DNA of 64,000 bases from Hetaerina americana (lineage: Eukaryota; Arthropoda; Insecta; Odonata; Calopterygidae), in assembly GCA_022747635.1 (NCBI GenBank), contig JAKTNV010000088.1, forward strand, positions 1,192,004 through 1,256,003. The letters are read 5' to 3'. Below the pieces are notes generated by a model. It worked only from the letters and a program-made list of their open reading frames with translations. It made no database searches and was not told the origin of the DNA. Below, piece by piece: positions 1 through 11,359 of the stretch. Position 1 is the first letter of the stretch; every line of letters begins with the position of its first letter. A program made the translations under genes and the position numbers.

Positions 1-72
1 CATTTGCCCTACACTCTATCGTTTTGTTTATGATCCTAAGAACAACTTTGGCTGCGTTGGATATCAAACTTA
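1..72 (-). mobile_element. LINE-A fragment (reverse transcriptase region)
   Basis: The reverse complement matches the part of the complete LINE-A copy near 40965-41035 that encodes the NVFRIINKRIES stretch of the reverse transcriptase. The fragment enters from the left edge and is broken by a mariner end at a TA dinucleotide (71-72). Only about 24 codons are present, so nothing functional remains. Confidence 0.8.
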
Positions 73-262
73 CAGGATGGCACCCAAAAGTGGTAGGACT
101 GATTTTCTCTGGCGCGAACGGAGCAGTGGAGAGGGGTCTGCCTGGCAGGGTAAGATGGATGGGTCTCTTAGCAATAGATCGACACCAACCTCAGTCGCAT
201 GCGAGCTGTCGTTGAGTGAGGACACCGTTTTTAGTGAAGTAAGTTTTTTGTCCGAAAAACAA
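73..262 (+). mobile_element. mariner-A, 5' end only
   Basis: Begins TA|CAGGATGGCACCC and follows the terminal repeat and 5' untranslated region of the mariner-A copies at 656 and 56099, including the shared stretch GTTGAGTGAGGACACCG. Similarity stops near 262, just before the transposase start codon, where AT-rich repeat sequence takes over. No 3' terminal repeat is visible. It sits inside the LINE-A scrap, so it is younger than that scrap. Confidence 0.8.
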
Positions 263-325
263 TTATTCTATATTCTAATTATTATATATATATAAACGGA
301 CATATATTATATTTATTTAATTATA

Positions 326-398
<73 letters not shown>

Positions 399-655
399 TT
401 ATACATTTTTATATATAAATTATATAAATATCTAAATTTGAATTATATATACTCGTTTTTTTACATGTATACGAGTATATGTATGAATGCATAGTCGGTC
501 CCAAAAAAAGCAGGATATTTTAGGGTAAAACTTAATTGCAAAAAGAAGTATAAAAACCGTAACTCTACAATACAGCACGCTTGTGGCTCAAGACACCGCT
601 ATCAGAGCCTCTGCCTCTCTATCCTCCTGCATGCTTCTTGGAAGGAGTCTCACTA
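263..655 (+). repeat. Unclassified repeat R1, left half, with (TA)n(GT)n
   Basis: AT-rich sequence with a (TA)n tract at about 330-373 running into (GT)n to about 398. From about 400 to 655 it is homologous, in reverse complement, to 42786-43030: both share CGGTCCCAAAAAAAGC, GTAAAACTT, CAGAGCCTCTGCCTCT and CTTCTTGGAA in the same order. No coding potential or family assignment. The repeat is interrupted at 654-655 by the next mariner and resumes at 1582. Confidence 0.6.
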
Positions 656-1581
656 CAGGGTCGGACCCAAAATTGGAAGGACTGGTTTTCTCTGGCGCGA
701 ACGGAGCGGTGGAGGGAGGCCTGCCAGACAGGGTAAGGTGGAGGGGGCTCTTAGCAACAGACCAACGCTAAACTCAGTCGCATACGGGCGGTCGTTGAGT
801 GAGGACACCGTTTTTAGTGAAGCGAGTGTTTGTCCGCATCGAAAAACAAAATGAATCTGAATTTAGAGCAACGTTATTCCGTGAAGGTTTGAGCGAAACT
901 CGGGAAAACGACAACTGAGACCCTCAATATGATCAAGCAGGCTTATGGGGAGATTCCCTCAAGCCATTCCTTAGTATTTGAGTGGCACAAGTTGTTTAAA
1001 GAGGGTAGGGAGCTCGTTGAAGACAACCATCGCTCCGGACGGCCGTCGACGCCAAGAACCGACACGAATGTGGCCAGAGTGCGGACACTGCTGAACACAG
1101 ACCGGCGCTTAACCAGTGAAGAAATTGCAGACCAGTTGGGTCTGTCTGCATCCAACGTCCAACGCATTATTTCACAGCATTTGGCCATGCGCAAGGTGTG
1201 CGCCAAGATGGTGCCGATAATTCTGCCATGGCGCGCTCGTCGTCAGACAGCTCCTGGCTAAATACGGCGTGCCACGTTGCAACACCCACCATATTCTCCC
1301 GATTTGGCACCACCGGACTTCTTCTTCTTCCCCCTGATGAAAAGACAGCTCAAGGGACGACGTTTTGACTCGACAAAAGTCGTTCAAGAGACTTCGACGA
1401 GGGCCATCAACGGCATCCCCAAATAAAATTTCCAGCGGGCGTACAGGGGATGGGAGCAACGTTATACTAAGTGTGTAACAGCTCAAGGAGCATACTTTGA
1501 AGAATATTAAGTCGATGTAAGTATATCGTCAATAAAATTCTTGTAAAAAAATCAGTCCTACCACTGTTGGGTGCGACTCTG
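656..1581 (+). mobile_element. mariner-A deletion derivative (926 bp)
   Basis: Tc1/mariner element with inverted ends: CAGGGTCGGACCCAAAA at the left, and at the right the complement of a related end (TTGGGTGCGACTCTG). Both ends are flanked by TA (654-655 and 1582-1583). Autonomous mariners are about 1.3 kb; this copy lacks the middle of the transposase. Its target, repeat R1, has an unoccupied relative at about 42784 with a single TA, which confirms the ends. It cannot encode its own transposase. Confidence 0.9.
851..1510 (+). pseudogene. mariner-A transposase, internally deleted and disrupted
   Basis: Starts MNLNLEQRYSV, the normal mariner N-terminus, and meets an in-frame TGA after about 12 codons. 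The paired helix-turn-helix DNA-binding region then reads on (SSHSLVFEWHKLFKEGREL, then LTSEEIADQLGLSASNVQRI) up to KVCAKMVP. After VPIIL the sequence jumps to a region that in another frame reads HGALVVRQLLAKYGV and YSPDLAPPDFF. In the family, that jump removes the first two acidic residues of the DD34D triad (the TGDE and HDNAPAH blocks); only the third aspartate region and the C-terminus survive, out of frame. Transposase activity is not possible. Confidence 0.85.
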
Positions 1582-1700
1582 TATAATCTCCTTCAGGCAG
1601 CTCGTCAGGGCTCCTTTGAGAAATCAAATGGCCCAAAGTTGTACTCAAATGGTTTCACTCGGGTCGTATTCAATGACCCTTGAGTCAGCATCGCACCTAA
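1582..1700 (+). repeat. Repeat R1, right half
   Basis: Continues the R1 repeat after the mariner. TATAATCTCC, GGCCCAAAGTTGTACTCAA and ATGGTTTCACTCGGGTCGTA align with the reverse complement of about 42690-42785. Similarity fades after about 1680. Confidence 0.6.
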
Positions 1701-2015
1701 GTGTTGGTCTTAAACTTGTTACATCGTTTGTGACAGACGTATGGAATTTTTAAAAGTTCCTTTCCCACCTCACAACTGCGTCATGTGACGGCTTTTCATG
1801 TCCATAAACGGCCAAAATTTCATGGTGAATTGGTTGGGCACTTATAATGATTGTGTTCCTTTCAAATGAAGATACTCAGTCAAGCTGCGTGACTCTATTT
1901 TCTCCACACGGCAACCTCATTAAATCAACAACAGCATTAGCTGTAATGCACATAAGAACCTATTACTATGAAAGGTATACTTTATTCAGGTACCTTGGAA
2001 ATTTCTAACTACTCT
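1701..2015. other. No recognisable feature
   Basis: AT-rich unique-looking sequence. The reading frames are short and resemble nothing I know. Confidence 0.5.
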
Positions 2016-2300
2016 AAATGATTCCTAGGGTGGGGGTCGGAATGGTGCCTGTGGTTAACGTAAAGGCTTCCTACCGAGATTAAATCCTGGAGATGAACAA
2101 ATTTTCAGTGGTATTCCGATCCCTACTTGAGGTACTTTATGGAGATCACCTTGGGTGAGTACGACTTCCGTCGGATGGGACGTTAAACTGCGGACCCCTT
2201 GGCAACTTTTGACAAGAGTAGGCTAATGTCGACGCCGGGTTTCTCTCCACACTTCATTTCCCATCCAAACCTAATGGCACAAAAGACATCAGCTGTCAGT
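2016..2300 (+). mobile_element. Possible tRNA-derived SINE, diverged
   Basis: The head around 2028-2090 has a weak A-box-like GGTGCCTGTGGTTA and a weak B-box-like GATTAAATCCTGG. It is followed by a body with GGATGGGACGTTAAACTG and GGACCCCTTGGCAAC, a phrase style common in animal SINEs. The sequence ends before a (TA)n array. I see no second copy in this window, so the call rests on composition and motif order only. Confidence 0.35.
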
Positions 2301-2338
2301 CGATTCTCATTAGAACTAATACTACTACGATGTCCTCC

Positions 2339-2340
<2 letters not shown>

Positions 2341-2392
<52 letters not shown>

Positions 2393-2414
2393 TATATATA
2401 TATATATATACATA

Positions 2415-2507
<93 letters not shown>

Positions 2508-2574
2508 ATGTGTGTGTGTATACATATATAAATATATGTATACATATATGTATAGGTATATATATATATATATT
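2341..2574. repeat. (TA)n / (GT)n compound microsatellite
   Basis: Mostly perfect TA repeats with TG-rich interruptions at about 2413-2425 and 2487-2520. It abuts the 3' end of the next LINE-A copy, as at several other loci here. The alternating Tyr-Ile and Thr-His frames are microsatellite translation, not genes. Confidence 0.95.
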
Positions 2575-4029
2575 TTAGAGGTAATCTACCGGTTAAGATA
2601 GGTTTTTGGATGGACACAACTACCAAACAAACATTTTATTACTCCTAACAAAACAAAAAATCTATCATCCTACTCGATATCAGGTCCCTCTTCATCTCTT
2701 AGTACTTTCTTCCTCCCTTCATCCCGTCCAACATCCCTATCCTGTTCCTTCCCTTTCCTCTTTTGCCCAACATTCTACCCTCTATCACAGTCTTCAACAT
2801 CCCACTGCCGGTCAATACCCCCTTCATCCACTTTTCCTGCCTCCATAGGATTGCTCCCAACAAACCCCTCTCTTCGCCCACCATACCAAGTACTTCCTCA
2901 TTTGTTTTCTTCTCTGTCCATTTCACCTTCTCCATTCTTCTCCACACCCACATTTCAAAAGCCTCCAGTCTACGTCTATCCTCCTGCTTCAATGACCACG
3001 TTTCCGCGCCTTACATAGCTACGCTCCAAATCAAAGTTTTTACAAGTCTTTTCTTTACATCCTTACTCAACGTGCCCGTCATCAACTCCTTCCTCCTTGT
3101 GAAAACCTCTTTGCGTAGCGCAATTCTTCTCCTTACGTCCCGACTACTTTGACCATGTTGGTCCAAAACACTACCGAGATACGTAAGCTGTTCTACCTGC
3201 TCTAGTTTTTGCCATCCTATTTTAATGTTAAGCTTAGCCTTTTTCTTTCTAGAGAATCGTATAACCTTTGTTTTATTAATATTGATTCTCAGCCCATACC
3301 TGTCGCACTGAACTTCCAATTCACTAAGCAATGCTTGCAACCCCTTGGCTGACTGACAAACTAAAGCTTGGTCATCAGCAAACCTAACTGATTTTACCAA
3401 TTACCCGCCCACTTTCATTCCTACCTCCAGTTCTTCCCAAGCCTCTTTAATCATTTCCTCTGCAAACAGGTTGAACAGCAACGGTGATAATGGGCAACCC
3501 TGCGTTACACCTCTTCCTAACACTGCCCAACCGGACTCCCCGTTCCCCACTCGCACCCGAGCAGTCAAAGACATGTCCAGGTTGCGGATTAGCCTCCTTT
3601 ACCTCCAATCTATTCCAATTTTCCGAAATATACTCAGTAGTTTTTCCCGATTCACTCTATCAAACGCTTTTTAGAAATCTACGAAACAGGCAAATACCTC
3701 CTGGTTGTGTATTATATTCCTCTCAATTAATATATTACTGCAATGGCATCACGCGTACCTCTCCCCTTCCTAAACCCAAACTGATCATCCCCTAAGTAAT
3801 CACTTGCCCTACTCTCTATCCTTTTGTTTATAATCCTGAAAACATTTTTAGCTGCGTGGGATATCAAACTTATCGTCCTGTAGTCCTCACATGATGTAGC
3901 CTTTACCTTTTTCGGAATAGGAACTAAAACTTATCTCACAAAGTCTTCCGGCCAGATTCCGTCCTTATAAATACTACGGCTCAGCCAATATAGCCTCTTC
4001 CTCCCACATTTTCCTAAGCATTTTAAAAG

Positions 4030-4032
<3 letters not shown>
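2575..4032 (-). pseudogene. LINE-A copy, 5'-truncated reverse transcriptase
   Basis: Read on the minus strand it starts within the RT at sequence matching LLKCLGKCGRKRLYG of the full copy and runs to the 3' end with the family tail (TTAACCGGTAGATTACC type). Visible pieces are VKSVRFADDQALVCQSAKG (RT catalytic FADD), the INKTKVIRFSRKKK block, YLGSVLDQHGQSSRDVRRR and the C-terminal WRRMEKVKWTEKKTNEE. Frame changes and stops interrupt it around 3400 and 3000. Truncation at 4032 is exactly at a (TA)n array. It is a dead copy of the element at 38891-42261. Confidence 0.9.
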
Positions 4033-4083
<51 letters not shown>

Positions 4084-4095
4084 AACACACGATGC
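4033..4095. repeat. (TA)n(CA)n microsatellite
   Basis: TA repeats passing into CA repeats between the truncated LINE-A and repeat R2. The CA-rich edge with ACACACAAACACAC is also present in front of the second R2 copy at about 43130, so it probably belongs to the R2 unit. Confidence 0.85.
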
Positions 4096-6020
4096 GATAA
4101 CTTCGGTCTAGCGGCATAAATGCCGCATTTAGTACAAATGGATCTGCAGAAAACAATAAGGAACATTTGAAAATGCCGCGGTAACCAAGTGTACCTTAGT
4201 TACAGTTTAAAGAGAGCATTGAATGTTTGTGGTGCCGGAAAATACTCTTCTCTGTATATTCACCGCTTTCGATAGTGGGAGACTTTGCATCGTGGTACCG
4301 GAAAATAATGTTATCTGAATATTTACCGCTTTCCATGGTGGGAGACTTTGCACAACTCTCGTCATTGGTATGGACTCTTTGGTGGTTCGCATTCGTCCTG
4401 TTTCTGAGGTGTGTAGGATGGATTAAGGGTAAAACCATCTTAATGCTTCATAAGCTAATTTCTGTTTCGTTTTTGTTGATTCCTGCAATTATTATGCAAA
4501 GTTTCCTATCAAAACTAAGAGATATGTTTTCACTTTATTACAGGAGAGATACACCAGAGACTTATATAGTAATCCTTCAGTACCGAAGAGGGCCTCACAA
4601 AAGGTAACGTAAAATATTCTACTTTCTTCTTGCCTTACTCTCAATCAAGTGGTGGGGTTTCAATCAAAATTATTAAACTATAATAAGCACCGCGATAAAA
4701 AATTTATCAATAATTAGCAATAACAAGAAATGCTTCTAGTATTTTTTAACGTCCATGTGAATAAATCTATATCGATACATTCAATAATATTACTTCCATT
4801 GTTAGGTTTTATTTTAAACAAGCGTAGAAGCTGATTCGAAATCATAATTTTTTCCTTTTTCGAAATCTATTTTTCAATTGAGAGTTAACTTGGTTGTGGA
4901 GCGAAGCTATAAAAAATAAATCCTGCACGAGAAGTGGAAAAACGTATGGTGCGCATTGAACATTAAGCAGAAATCTTCAAATGGACATAATAATAAAAAT
5001 GACATCAATCGAGAAAATCACTCATTTACTACGATCTCGAGTGATTTACCTCTGCATGTTAATGGAACTATTTCTTCATTGTAATCTTCGGAATACCTTC
5101 TGTGAATTTTTTTCTTCATGGTGGCGAGACATGGAATTTGACAAAAGCAGGAAGGATTCCCTGGATTTGAAGTTGATTTAAATATGTAAACAACAGAAGG
5201 CCAAACTCGAAATTCCATGATAATAGTGAAGAGTGTCGTAATGTGAAAATGTATATTAATATTGAAAAATGTAAATAATAATTTTAAATAATATTTTAAT
5301 TAATGATAATAATGATATGTTGTAATAGTTAATTATTATACATAGTAATATAATGATTTAATAAATAAATAGTGGTAATAGTGAAACAACAGAAAGCCAA
5401 AAACCAAATTCCATGATAATAATGAAGAGTGTCGTAATGTGAAAATGTATTTTAATATTGAATAATGTAAATAATAATGCTATGTAAAATTTAATTAATG
5501 ATAATAATGATAATATATTGTAATATTTATTAATGTAAATGATAATTTAAAGTAATATTGAATTAAAGATAATAATGATATGTTGTAATTGTTAATTGAT
5601 GTAGATAGTAATATAATGATTTAATAAGTGTGGTAATAGTGACAGCACGCCCGTTGAAGTTTCATTTCTTCTCATAAATAATATTGACTGATGGAGCTCA
5701 TAAAGGCGTTCTCATTTCACTCGTGAGAGTGAGAGTGAAATGACAGCAGTATTTCTGTCTACACCGAGATCAAAATGCGAGGAGGAGAGATTAATGGCGA
5801 AGACAATTCGAGAACTAAGAGCACGGAGGAAATTACATGTTTACACTTTCCGTAACTCGTCGCCGGCTTATTCATTGTATTTAGATTTCGTTCAATAATC
5901 CATTTTGTAATTTTTTCAAAATGAAATATCTCAGGAACGGATGTCTCACCGATCTTGATTTATTTTGGGAAATATAATAAAACATTTTAGAAATCTTAAT
6001 TAATAATTTTACAATTTCAC
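4096..6020 (+). repeat. Unclassified dispersed repeat R2, copy 1
   Basis: Aligns in the same orientation with 43150-44768 over nearly its whole length. Shared blocks include GGTCTAGCGG, ATGCCGCATTTAGTACAA, CCGCTTTCCATGGTGGGAGA and GGAGCTCATA. This copy carries two internal tandem duplications absent from the other: about 65 bp near 4240-4350 (the GGGAGACTTTGCA unit) and about 190 bp near 5207-5600 (the AACAACAGAA, AATTCCATGATAAT unit). Open frames on both strands are conserved in part between copies but resemble no known family. No terminal repeats, polymerase or integrase motif is visible. It may be a non-autonomous element or part of a larger duplicated block. Confidence 0.7.
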
Positions 6021-6912
6021 ATCGTAAGTATCATATACTCCAGATTTATGAATTAGAGTTGTTTACCTCTACCTGTCCTGGTTGCCTGAGCTATTTCCAT
6101 CATTACATCACTTTCCATTCCATCTGCCTTTTTACACATTCTTTCCAACCCTCGTTTATTCCAAAGAGTCCGCATCATGCCCGAGTAACGTGATGATTTT
6201 TGCATTGAATATTTTTTCCCCAGGAGCCATATTATGTGCTAGGTATTCCCACTCCGTCATCGATTTTTCTTCTCTCTTTAACTGTGAATCCTTCTCTTTA
6301 TATTTTATCTCTCATTTTGTTTTTATTCCTGTTTCTCAGACTTTTCTCTTTTTGAAAATTTTCTTTGTTTTTCCCTTCACATGTTTTTTTTTTCTCTTTC
6401 CTTGTTCTCCTGCTTTATTTTTATCGAGTGCGCATTCTCCTTTCGCATTTCTCATGTCCTTGTGTTTTGTTTTTTTCTCCACGATGGGGTTGATTACTGG
6501 TTTGACTTTGGTTTTAATTTGGTTTCCTCGTCATGCTGCGTCGTATTTTTCGCAAAAACTTCGATGCACTCGCCTCTACCTTTGCTTGCAGTAAGATTGC
6601 TCGATCTTTTTCCGAGGCATCTTTTTGTAATACTCCCAAGATTTTTTTTTTGGATTCTTGTCCTTACTTTTACCTTAAATAAAACCTTCAGGGCATTATC
6701 GCTATGCAAGGCCACTTGTCCCACGAGAGAACTAGTTTGTTTGACGTAGACGCACTATCGAAATGCTATAAAATTTACAATATCGAAATGGATCGTTTAA
6801 AGGAACCGATATAACAAAGGATCGTTAATTGTCGTCAATTCGATGATATTTTTAGATATAACGACATGACGATATTGTCACTGTAAAGATGCAGTCGGTA
6901 TTAGGTCTATTG
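6021..6912. other. No recognisable feature
   Basis: T-rich sequence with a 170-codon open frame at 6082-6594 whose product is Phe/Ser/Leu-rich. I read that as a consequence of base composition, not a gene. Confidence 0.5.
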
Positions 6913-7110
6913 TGCGAGGGTAAGCCAATAAATAAGTCGCAAACGCATGAGTTCTGACTTGGAGCCCCTGGTGAATGCCATTTTTTCGGGCCCCTTAAGA
7001 AACCATTTTGAGGGGCGGCGTTTTGATAGTGACGATTTCGTTTTAGGCCGTAGGCGGGTTGGCTGCGACTGCAAACAAAAGACGTCTCTGCTGCCGGGAT
7101 GTTATAGAGA
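6913..7110 (+). pseudogene. Relic of a Tc1/mariner element
   Basis: A terminal-repeat-like GCGAGGGTAAGCCAATAAA is followed almost at once by codons reading FFGPLRNHFEGRRFDSDDF. That matches the family block after the third catalytic residue (FGPLKxHLxGxRFxSDD). Almost the whole transposase is missing, so this is an extreme internal deletion. The right terminus is not clear. Confidence 0.6.
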
Positions 7111-7413
7111 GATGGTACCGTTGACTCTTAATGTCTCGCATTCCCTGCCTTTCACAGTCACCTTGGAGGGGAGAGCGTTTTGTGTCGCATGTTCGTGTTG
7201 TGGAGGAGTTTCGCATTCTTGCTTGTTGTGTCTAGGCTTGCGTGTTGTGGGATGGCTTTCGTGCTGCATCCTGGGGTGCAGTTGTTTGTTGGTTTGCGGT
7301 ATATGAGTTTGCATGAGTGTTGGAGGAAGGGATTTTTGTATGAGTGTGTGCACTGCTTTGAGTGTAGTTTTCCATGTTGCTGTTTTTGCATGTGGTATTG
7401 TTATCTCTTCCGG

Positions 7414-7476
7414 GTGGTGACCTAACACCCCCCGCCGCACGCCTTTGCGGCGGCTTGCGGGGTATTATGTAGATGT
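7414..7476 (+). mobile_element. Solo 3' tail of a CR1-like LINE
   Basis: Reads GGTGACCTAACACCCCCCG, a short GC hairpin (GCCGCACGCC / GGCGGCTTGC), then GGTATTATGTAGATGTA. The same order is seen at 24617, 25070, 26835 and, attached to recognisable coding sequence, at 25980-26030. The 300 bp before it (7110-7410) may be the 3' untranslated region of the same insertion but has no counterpart here to prove it. Confidence 0.65.
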
Positions 7477-8830
7477 ACAGGGTGAATAGGCATGAGAAAA
7501 GTGACATAATTTTCGGGAAGTTACCTTGATTATTATTATCTCTAAACAGTTTTGCGAGTTATTTATTGACTAACCCTCGTATATCTATAATTGTTTCGAT
7601 GCATTCTATAAATGGTATTAGTACTTGTTGTATGCCATACGGTACAAGATGTACTAATACGTCTTGGGTGTGATTTGTTAATCCGTAAACTATGAATCTT
7701 ATTCAGAGATGTAACGCAAAAAATAGCGTAAATATCTTCTCCTTCTTTCGAAAACATAGGGGAGTAATCTTATGAAGTGTTTAAATTATAGGAAACAATG
7801 AGATATATGTAAATTTCCTCCCATTCATATCCCATTATTAACTAAAAATATCGTGTAATCTTTAAGTAAGACTAATACCTTAAATTATACGATTTTATAC
7901 AGGGCTCCTAATAGTCAAAATATCGAAGGAATCATTAGGATTCCTGTAGTGCTTTTTTATGTGCAGGTTGTTGTTAAATTTAGAATTGATGAGGATAGGT
8001 TATTTGCAAAATATTTGCTATCAATTTGAATTTTACAATTTTAATTGACAGTTAATTTTTCTTTGGAGAGTGTTGGTGTGTATAGGTATTAATCCATTGC
8101 AGTTAAAATTAATTATCTCATTCAGAAAATTAAAAATAAAATGCCTCATCTGATTGGCTCTAATTTGTTGGAAATAATAAATAGAATGCGTAAGGAATCG
8201 TCATGATTCCTATTTGAAACTTATTTGTAATATGAATATAAGAACGAAATTGGCAAATTTTTAGATACAAAATGAACAATGTAACCCATATGATGGCATA
8301 AATCGATTTCCTGCCATTGGGTATATATTTTATTCAATTCACGTCGGGCGCTGACACCTCGTCTCGCTTTCCGATTCAAATTGGTTTGTGAAAATTGTTG
8401 TCCAATTCCCAGGAATTTTCTCATATTTCCTCCTCCCCTTTCACTCACATACATACTTATATACACTACTTTAGGTTCGTAAAAGTTGGAGAAGTTTGAG
8501 TATCCATCTCACAGCACTTATCGCACACTTTTCTGGAAAACTTAGGTGGCGTCTTTACAATCTTTGATGGCATTCTTCTCTCATCTTTACGACAAATAAA
8601 ACGTATTTCCCGCCAGACGATGGCACCATTCAAAGATTCCCCTCTCCTATCTGATTCACTTCGAGGCTCCATTTACGATGGTCTTCTCGCTGCCATTCCC
8701 GCGAACAGAACGTCTCCTTTGACTCTTGCGACTACCGACTGCTTTTCCCTTTCTCCTCCACCATCCGTTTTCTCCTTCGCTGCCCGTTTTTCGACTGCTT
8801 TTGTGTTATGTGTGTTGCCAGAGATTCGGA
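7477..8830. other. No recognisable feature
   Basis: AT-rich to 8460, then more mixed composition to 8830. Short frames only; none resembles a known protein. Confidence 0.5.
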
Positions 8831-9560
8831 AGAAGGCAAGCTTACGTAGTCTCTTCCTGCACCTCTCTTTTCCTTCTTCTCTTTCTCTCCATCTAACTCT
8901 TTTTTCTCTCCCTTGAACTTTCTTTCTCTCCCTCTAACTATCTTTCTCTCGCTCTAAATTTATTTATCTTCCTCTTACTCTTTATGCTCTCCCTTCAACC
9001 CCCTCCCTTTCACTCTCTTTCCTTTCCTCTAGCTCTCTTTCTATACTTTTTAACTCTCTTTTTTCTCCTCTAACTCTCTCTTTCCCTCTAACTCTCTTTT
9101 TCTATTGCTCAACATTTTTATCTCTATCTAAGTTACTTTTTTCTATCTCTATCTCCAGTTAACTCTCTTACTCTCCCTATAATTCTCTTTATCCATCTCT
9201 CCTTATCCTCTTTCTCTCTTATGAGTTCATTGGAAGAAGGGGCATTATGGTCTCAATTTCCCCCGTATAAAGACGACCCTATTTACTCTTTTTTTGTCTG
9301 TCTAACTCTATCTTTCCCTCTAACTCTCTTTTCCTCTTTCTATCTCTCTTTCCTTCCCTCTCTCTCTCTCTCTCTCCTATTCCGCATTTCTTCACCAGAC
9401 ATCTTTTCTCCCTCCTACCCTCACCCTCTTAAGTTCCCGATGGTTATACCTAACACCCCCCCCCATTCCTAATATCGTCCAATCATCTTCTCATAACTGT
9501 CTTCTCTCTCTCTCTCTCTCTCTCTCACAATCTCCTTCTTTCTCCCCTCTTGGCCTTCCG
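8831..9560. repeat. Pyrimidine-rich degenerate repeat tract
   Basis: About 730 bp of C/T-rich strand built from variants of CTCTTTCTCTCCCTCTAACT, with pure (CT)n stretches near 9358-9378 and 9505-9528. The recurrent TCTAACTCTC unit at irregular 15-35 bp spacing points to an old simple-sequence expansion. Two purine-containing breaks occur at about 9218-9275 and 9430-9480. The serine/leucine-rich open frames here are not genes. Confidence 0.8.
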
Positions 9561-10684
9561 TTTCTTTTTATTCGTCCTTCCTTTCCTCCACCTCACTTTC
9601 CCTCTCTCTCCCATCCCTCCGACATCACTCTCCACCCCAACCCTCATTTTTGCCCTCCAGCAGGTCCGGCCGCCAGTCTCTCATCCCCCCTCACGCCACT
9701 CCTTTCCCTCCTTTTCCCTCCCCCACCCATCATCCTGTGGGATTGATGTGAGACAGGATGCTCGACTGCTCACTCGCATGCCTGTGGCGCTGTTTCTCCA
9801 CACTGTTCTCTTTACCGCCCCCGGGGGCGATGCGGGCGAGTTTGATGGCATCGATAGGAGCAACCGACAGAGAGAGAGAGAGGGGTTGCTGCCCCACCCC
9901 AATTCTCCCCCATCTCTCTCCCCCTCTCCTCTCCCACTCCTACCCCCATCTTCCCACCCACCCACCCCCTTCCGCACTCTTCCCTTTGCGTGATAATCCT
10001 CCCCCTCTTCACTTTTATAGACGCTAAATGGGTCTGGCCAGAACGCACTGCTGTTCGTGTGTGCGTGCGTGTGTACGCGTTCTTATGGATACCGCCAGAG
10101 CGGCGTTGTCCTTAGACAGCAGCAGGAAATTGGCAAGTACCTCTCCGATAGAACATTGGTTATTTCGCCGATTTCCGACGTTTCCACTCACACCCATACA
10201 CACTTCATCTCTCTCTCTCTCTCTCTTCATCATCTCTCCGCCCCCTCCGCTCTCCATGTATCGGTCCTCCTCCTCTCCCTCCCTCCGGGCAATAAATAAA
10301 GTTGCGATCGCGGTTGAAACTTTCCTTTTGCGTAATTTCACCTTATCTCCGTCATTCGATGCGAATGTTGTGCGCCACCGCTTGCTCCTTTAAGAAATAA
10401 TAACATGATCATGCCTTCTTCATTCGGGTTAAGTGATTAGTTTGTCTTCCCTTAATCCCCTAGTTCAACCTCGGAAGTTCTGCTGAATCGGCGGCTTTCA
10501 TGCTCCAATGATTCATCGCCCATTGATGATGGGTTGAAAGATATCCTTGAGATAGGAGTTCAGTTTATTGAAAAAATTCTGTTATTCCAAAAAAATTATT
10601 AATATGGACGCCTTAATATGGAGCATCTTGGTACAAAAACCTGTCCTTCGAGCCGAGGGGATGTGGGTAGAAATATTGTTTATC
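9561..10684. other. GC-richer unique region, no gene recognised
   Basis: C-rich sequence to about 10000, then CpG-containing mixed sequence to 10400 and AT-rich DNA after it. The composition differs from the surroundings and could reflect a regulatory or former exonic region. I find no protein family match in either strand's frames (up to 147 codons at 9550-9993), and no convincing splice-bounded exon. Confidence 0.4.
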
Positions 10685-10930
10685 ATTATTGGGCGTGGCG
10701 AAGAATGAAGAATATTAGTTGGATAGAGAAGAAGACGAAATATGAAGTTTTTAAGCCTTGAGGGTGAAGAGAGAAGGGATCTTCTGTAGGAAATCTGAGT
10801 CAGGCGTTGGAAACGGATGGAGGTAATATTGAAAGGTAGTAGCAGCACGCTGATAAAGCAACGATAGAAGGGAAAACGTTAGGAAAGCGTCGAATAGGAT
10901 GAAAAATAGGTACTTTTAGTCAGGATAAGG
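10685..10930 (+). pseudogene. Strongly diverged LINE-A 3' fragment
   Basis: The series GAAGAATGAAGAATATTAG, GGATAGAGAAGAAGACGAA and GAAGGGAAAACGTTAGGAA follows the order of the LINE-A C-terminus (RRMEKVKWTEKKTNEEVLGMV, then IEGRMLGKRGKGRNRIG). Many indels are present and no frame stays open. This is an older insertion than the copies at 2.6, 39 and 45 kb. Confidence 0.6.
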
Positions 10931-11359
10931 TCACAATAATAGTCGTAGGACTTACAAAGATATGAGGAAAGAAATTCCGAAAATCAGAGAAAAGGGTGCT
11001 CACGTGATACGTTGATACCTCTTTGAACGCCTTTAATAGAACGCTCAAAACCATCTTTTAATAAATAAGAGTTCCTCGCATAGATTCCTTAGCCTTAATA
11101 TTTTATATTATTATTTCACATAATAGCATTAGGGATCATTATAATTTCAGAAACTTCTGAATGTTTCTAGGCTCTATTTCCCAATGGTATGGTCACGAAT
11201 AGCGCACACGAAAGGGATTACTCATTATTAGTACTAATATTCTGCCGGTTAAGTTCGATTTTGTACGGAAAGAGTGTATGCAACGCTACATGTGCGTGTC
11301 TCTCCAGCAAAACGAAACATGACATCCGCCGCTTTAATGAACTCCAAATTCCGAATGCT
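10931..11359. other. No recognisable feature
   Basis: Mixed sequence with short frames only. Confidence 0.5.

Noticed and set aside
656..1581. A shared deletion joint in the two mariner-A copies, which would have implied spread of one deletion form
   Set aside because: The joints differ: one goes from VPIIL to HGALVVRQLL, the other from QQSTRVCRQ to LLAKYG. The deletions are independent.
4227..4607. A 126-codon protein in repeat R2
   Set aside because: The frame is built partly from a local 65 bp tandem duplication, is shortened in the second copy (64 codons), and shows no recognisable domain.
6082..6594. A 170-codon hydrophobic frame as a membrane protein
   Set aside because: The sequence is T-rich throughout and Phe/Leu codons follow from that; no family match and no neighbouring coding evidence.
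9550..10393. Possible host protein-coding exons in the 120-150 codon frames
   Set aside because: Low-complexity Ser/Pro/Leu composition follows from the C-rich DNA; no domain, start context or splice pattern supports a gene.
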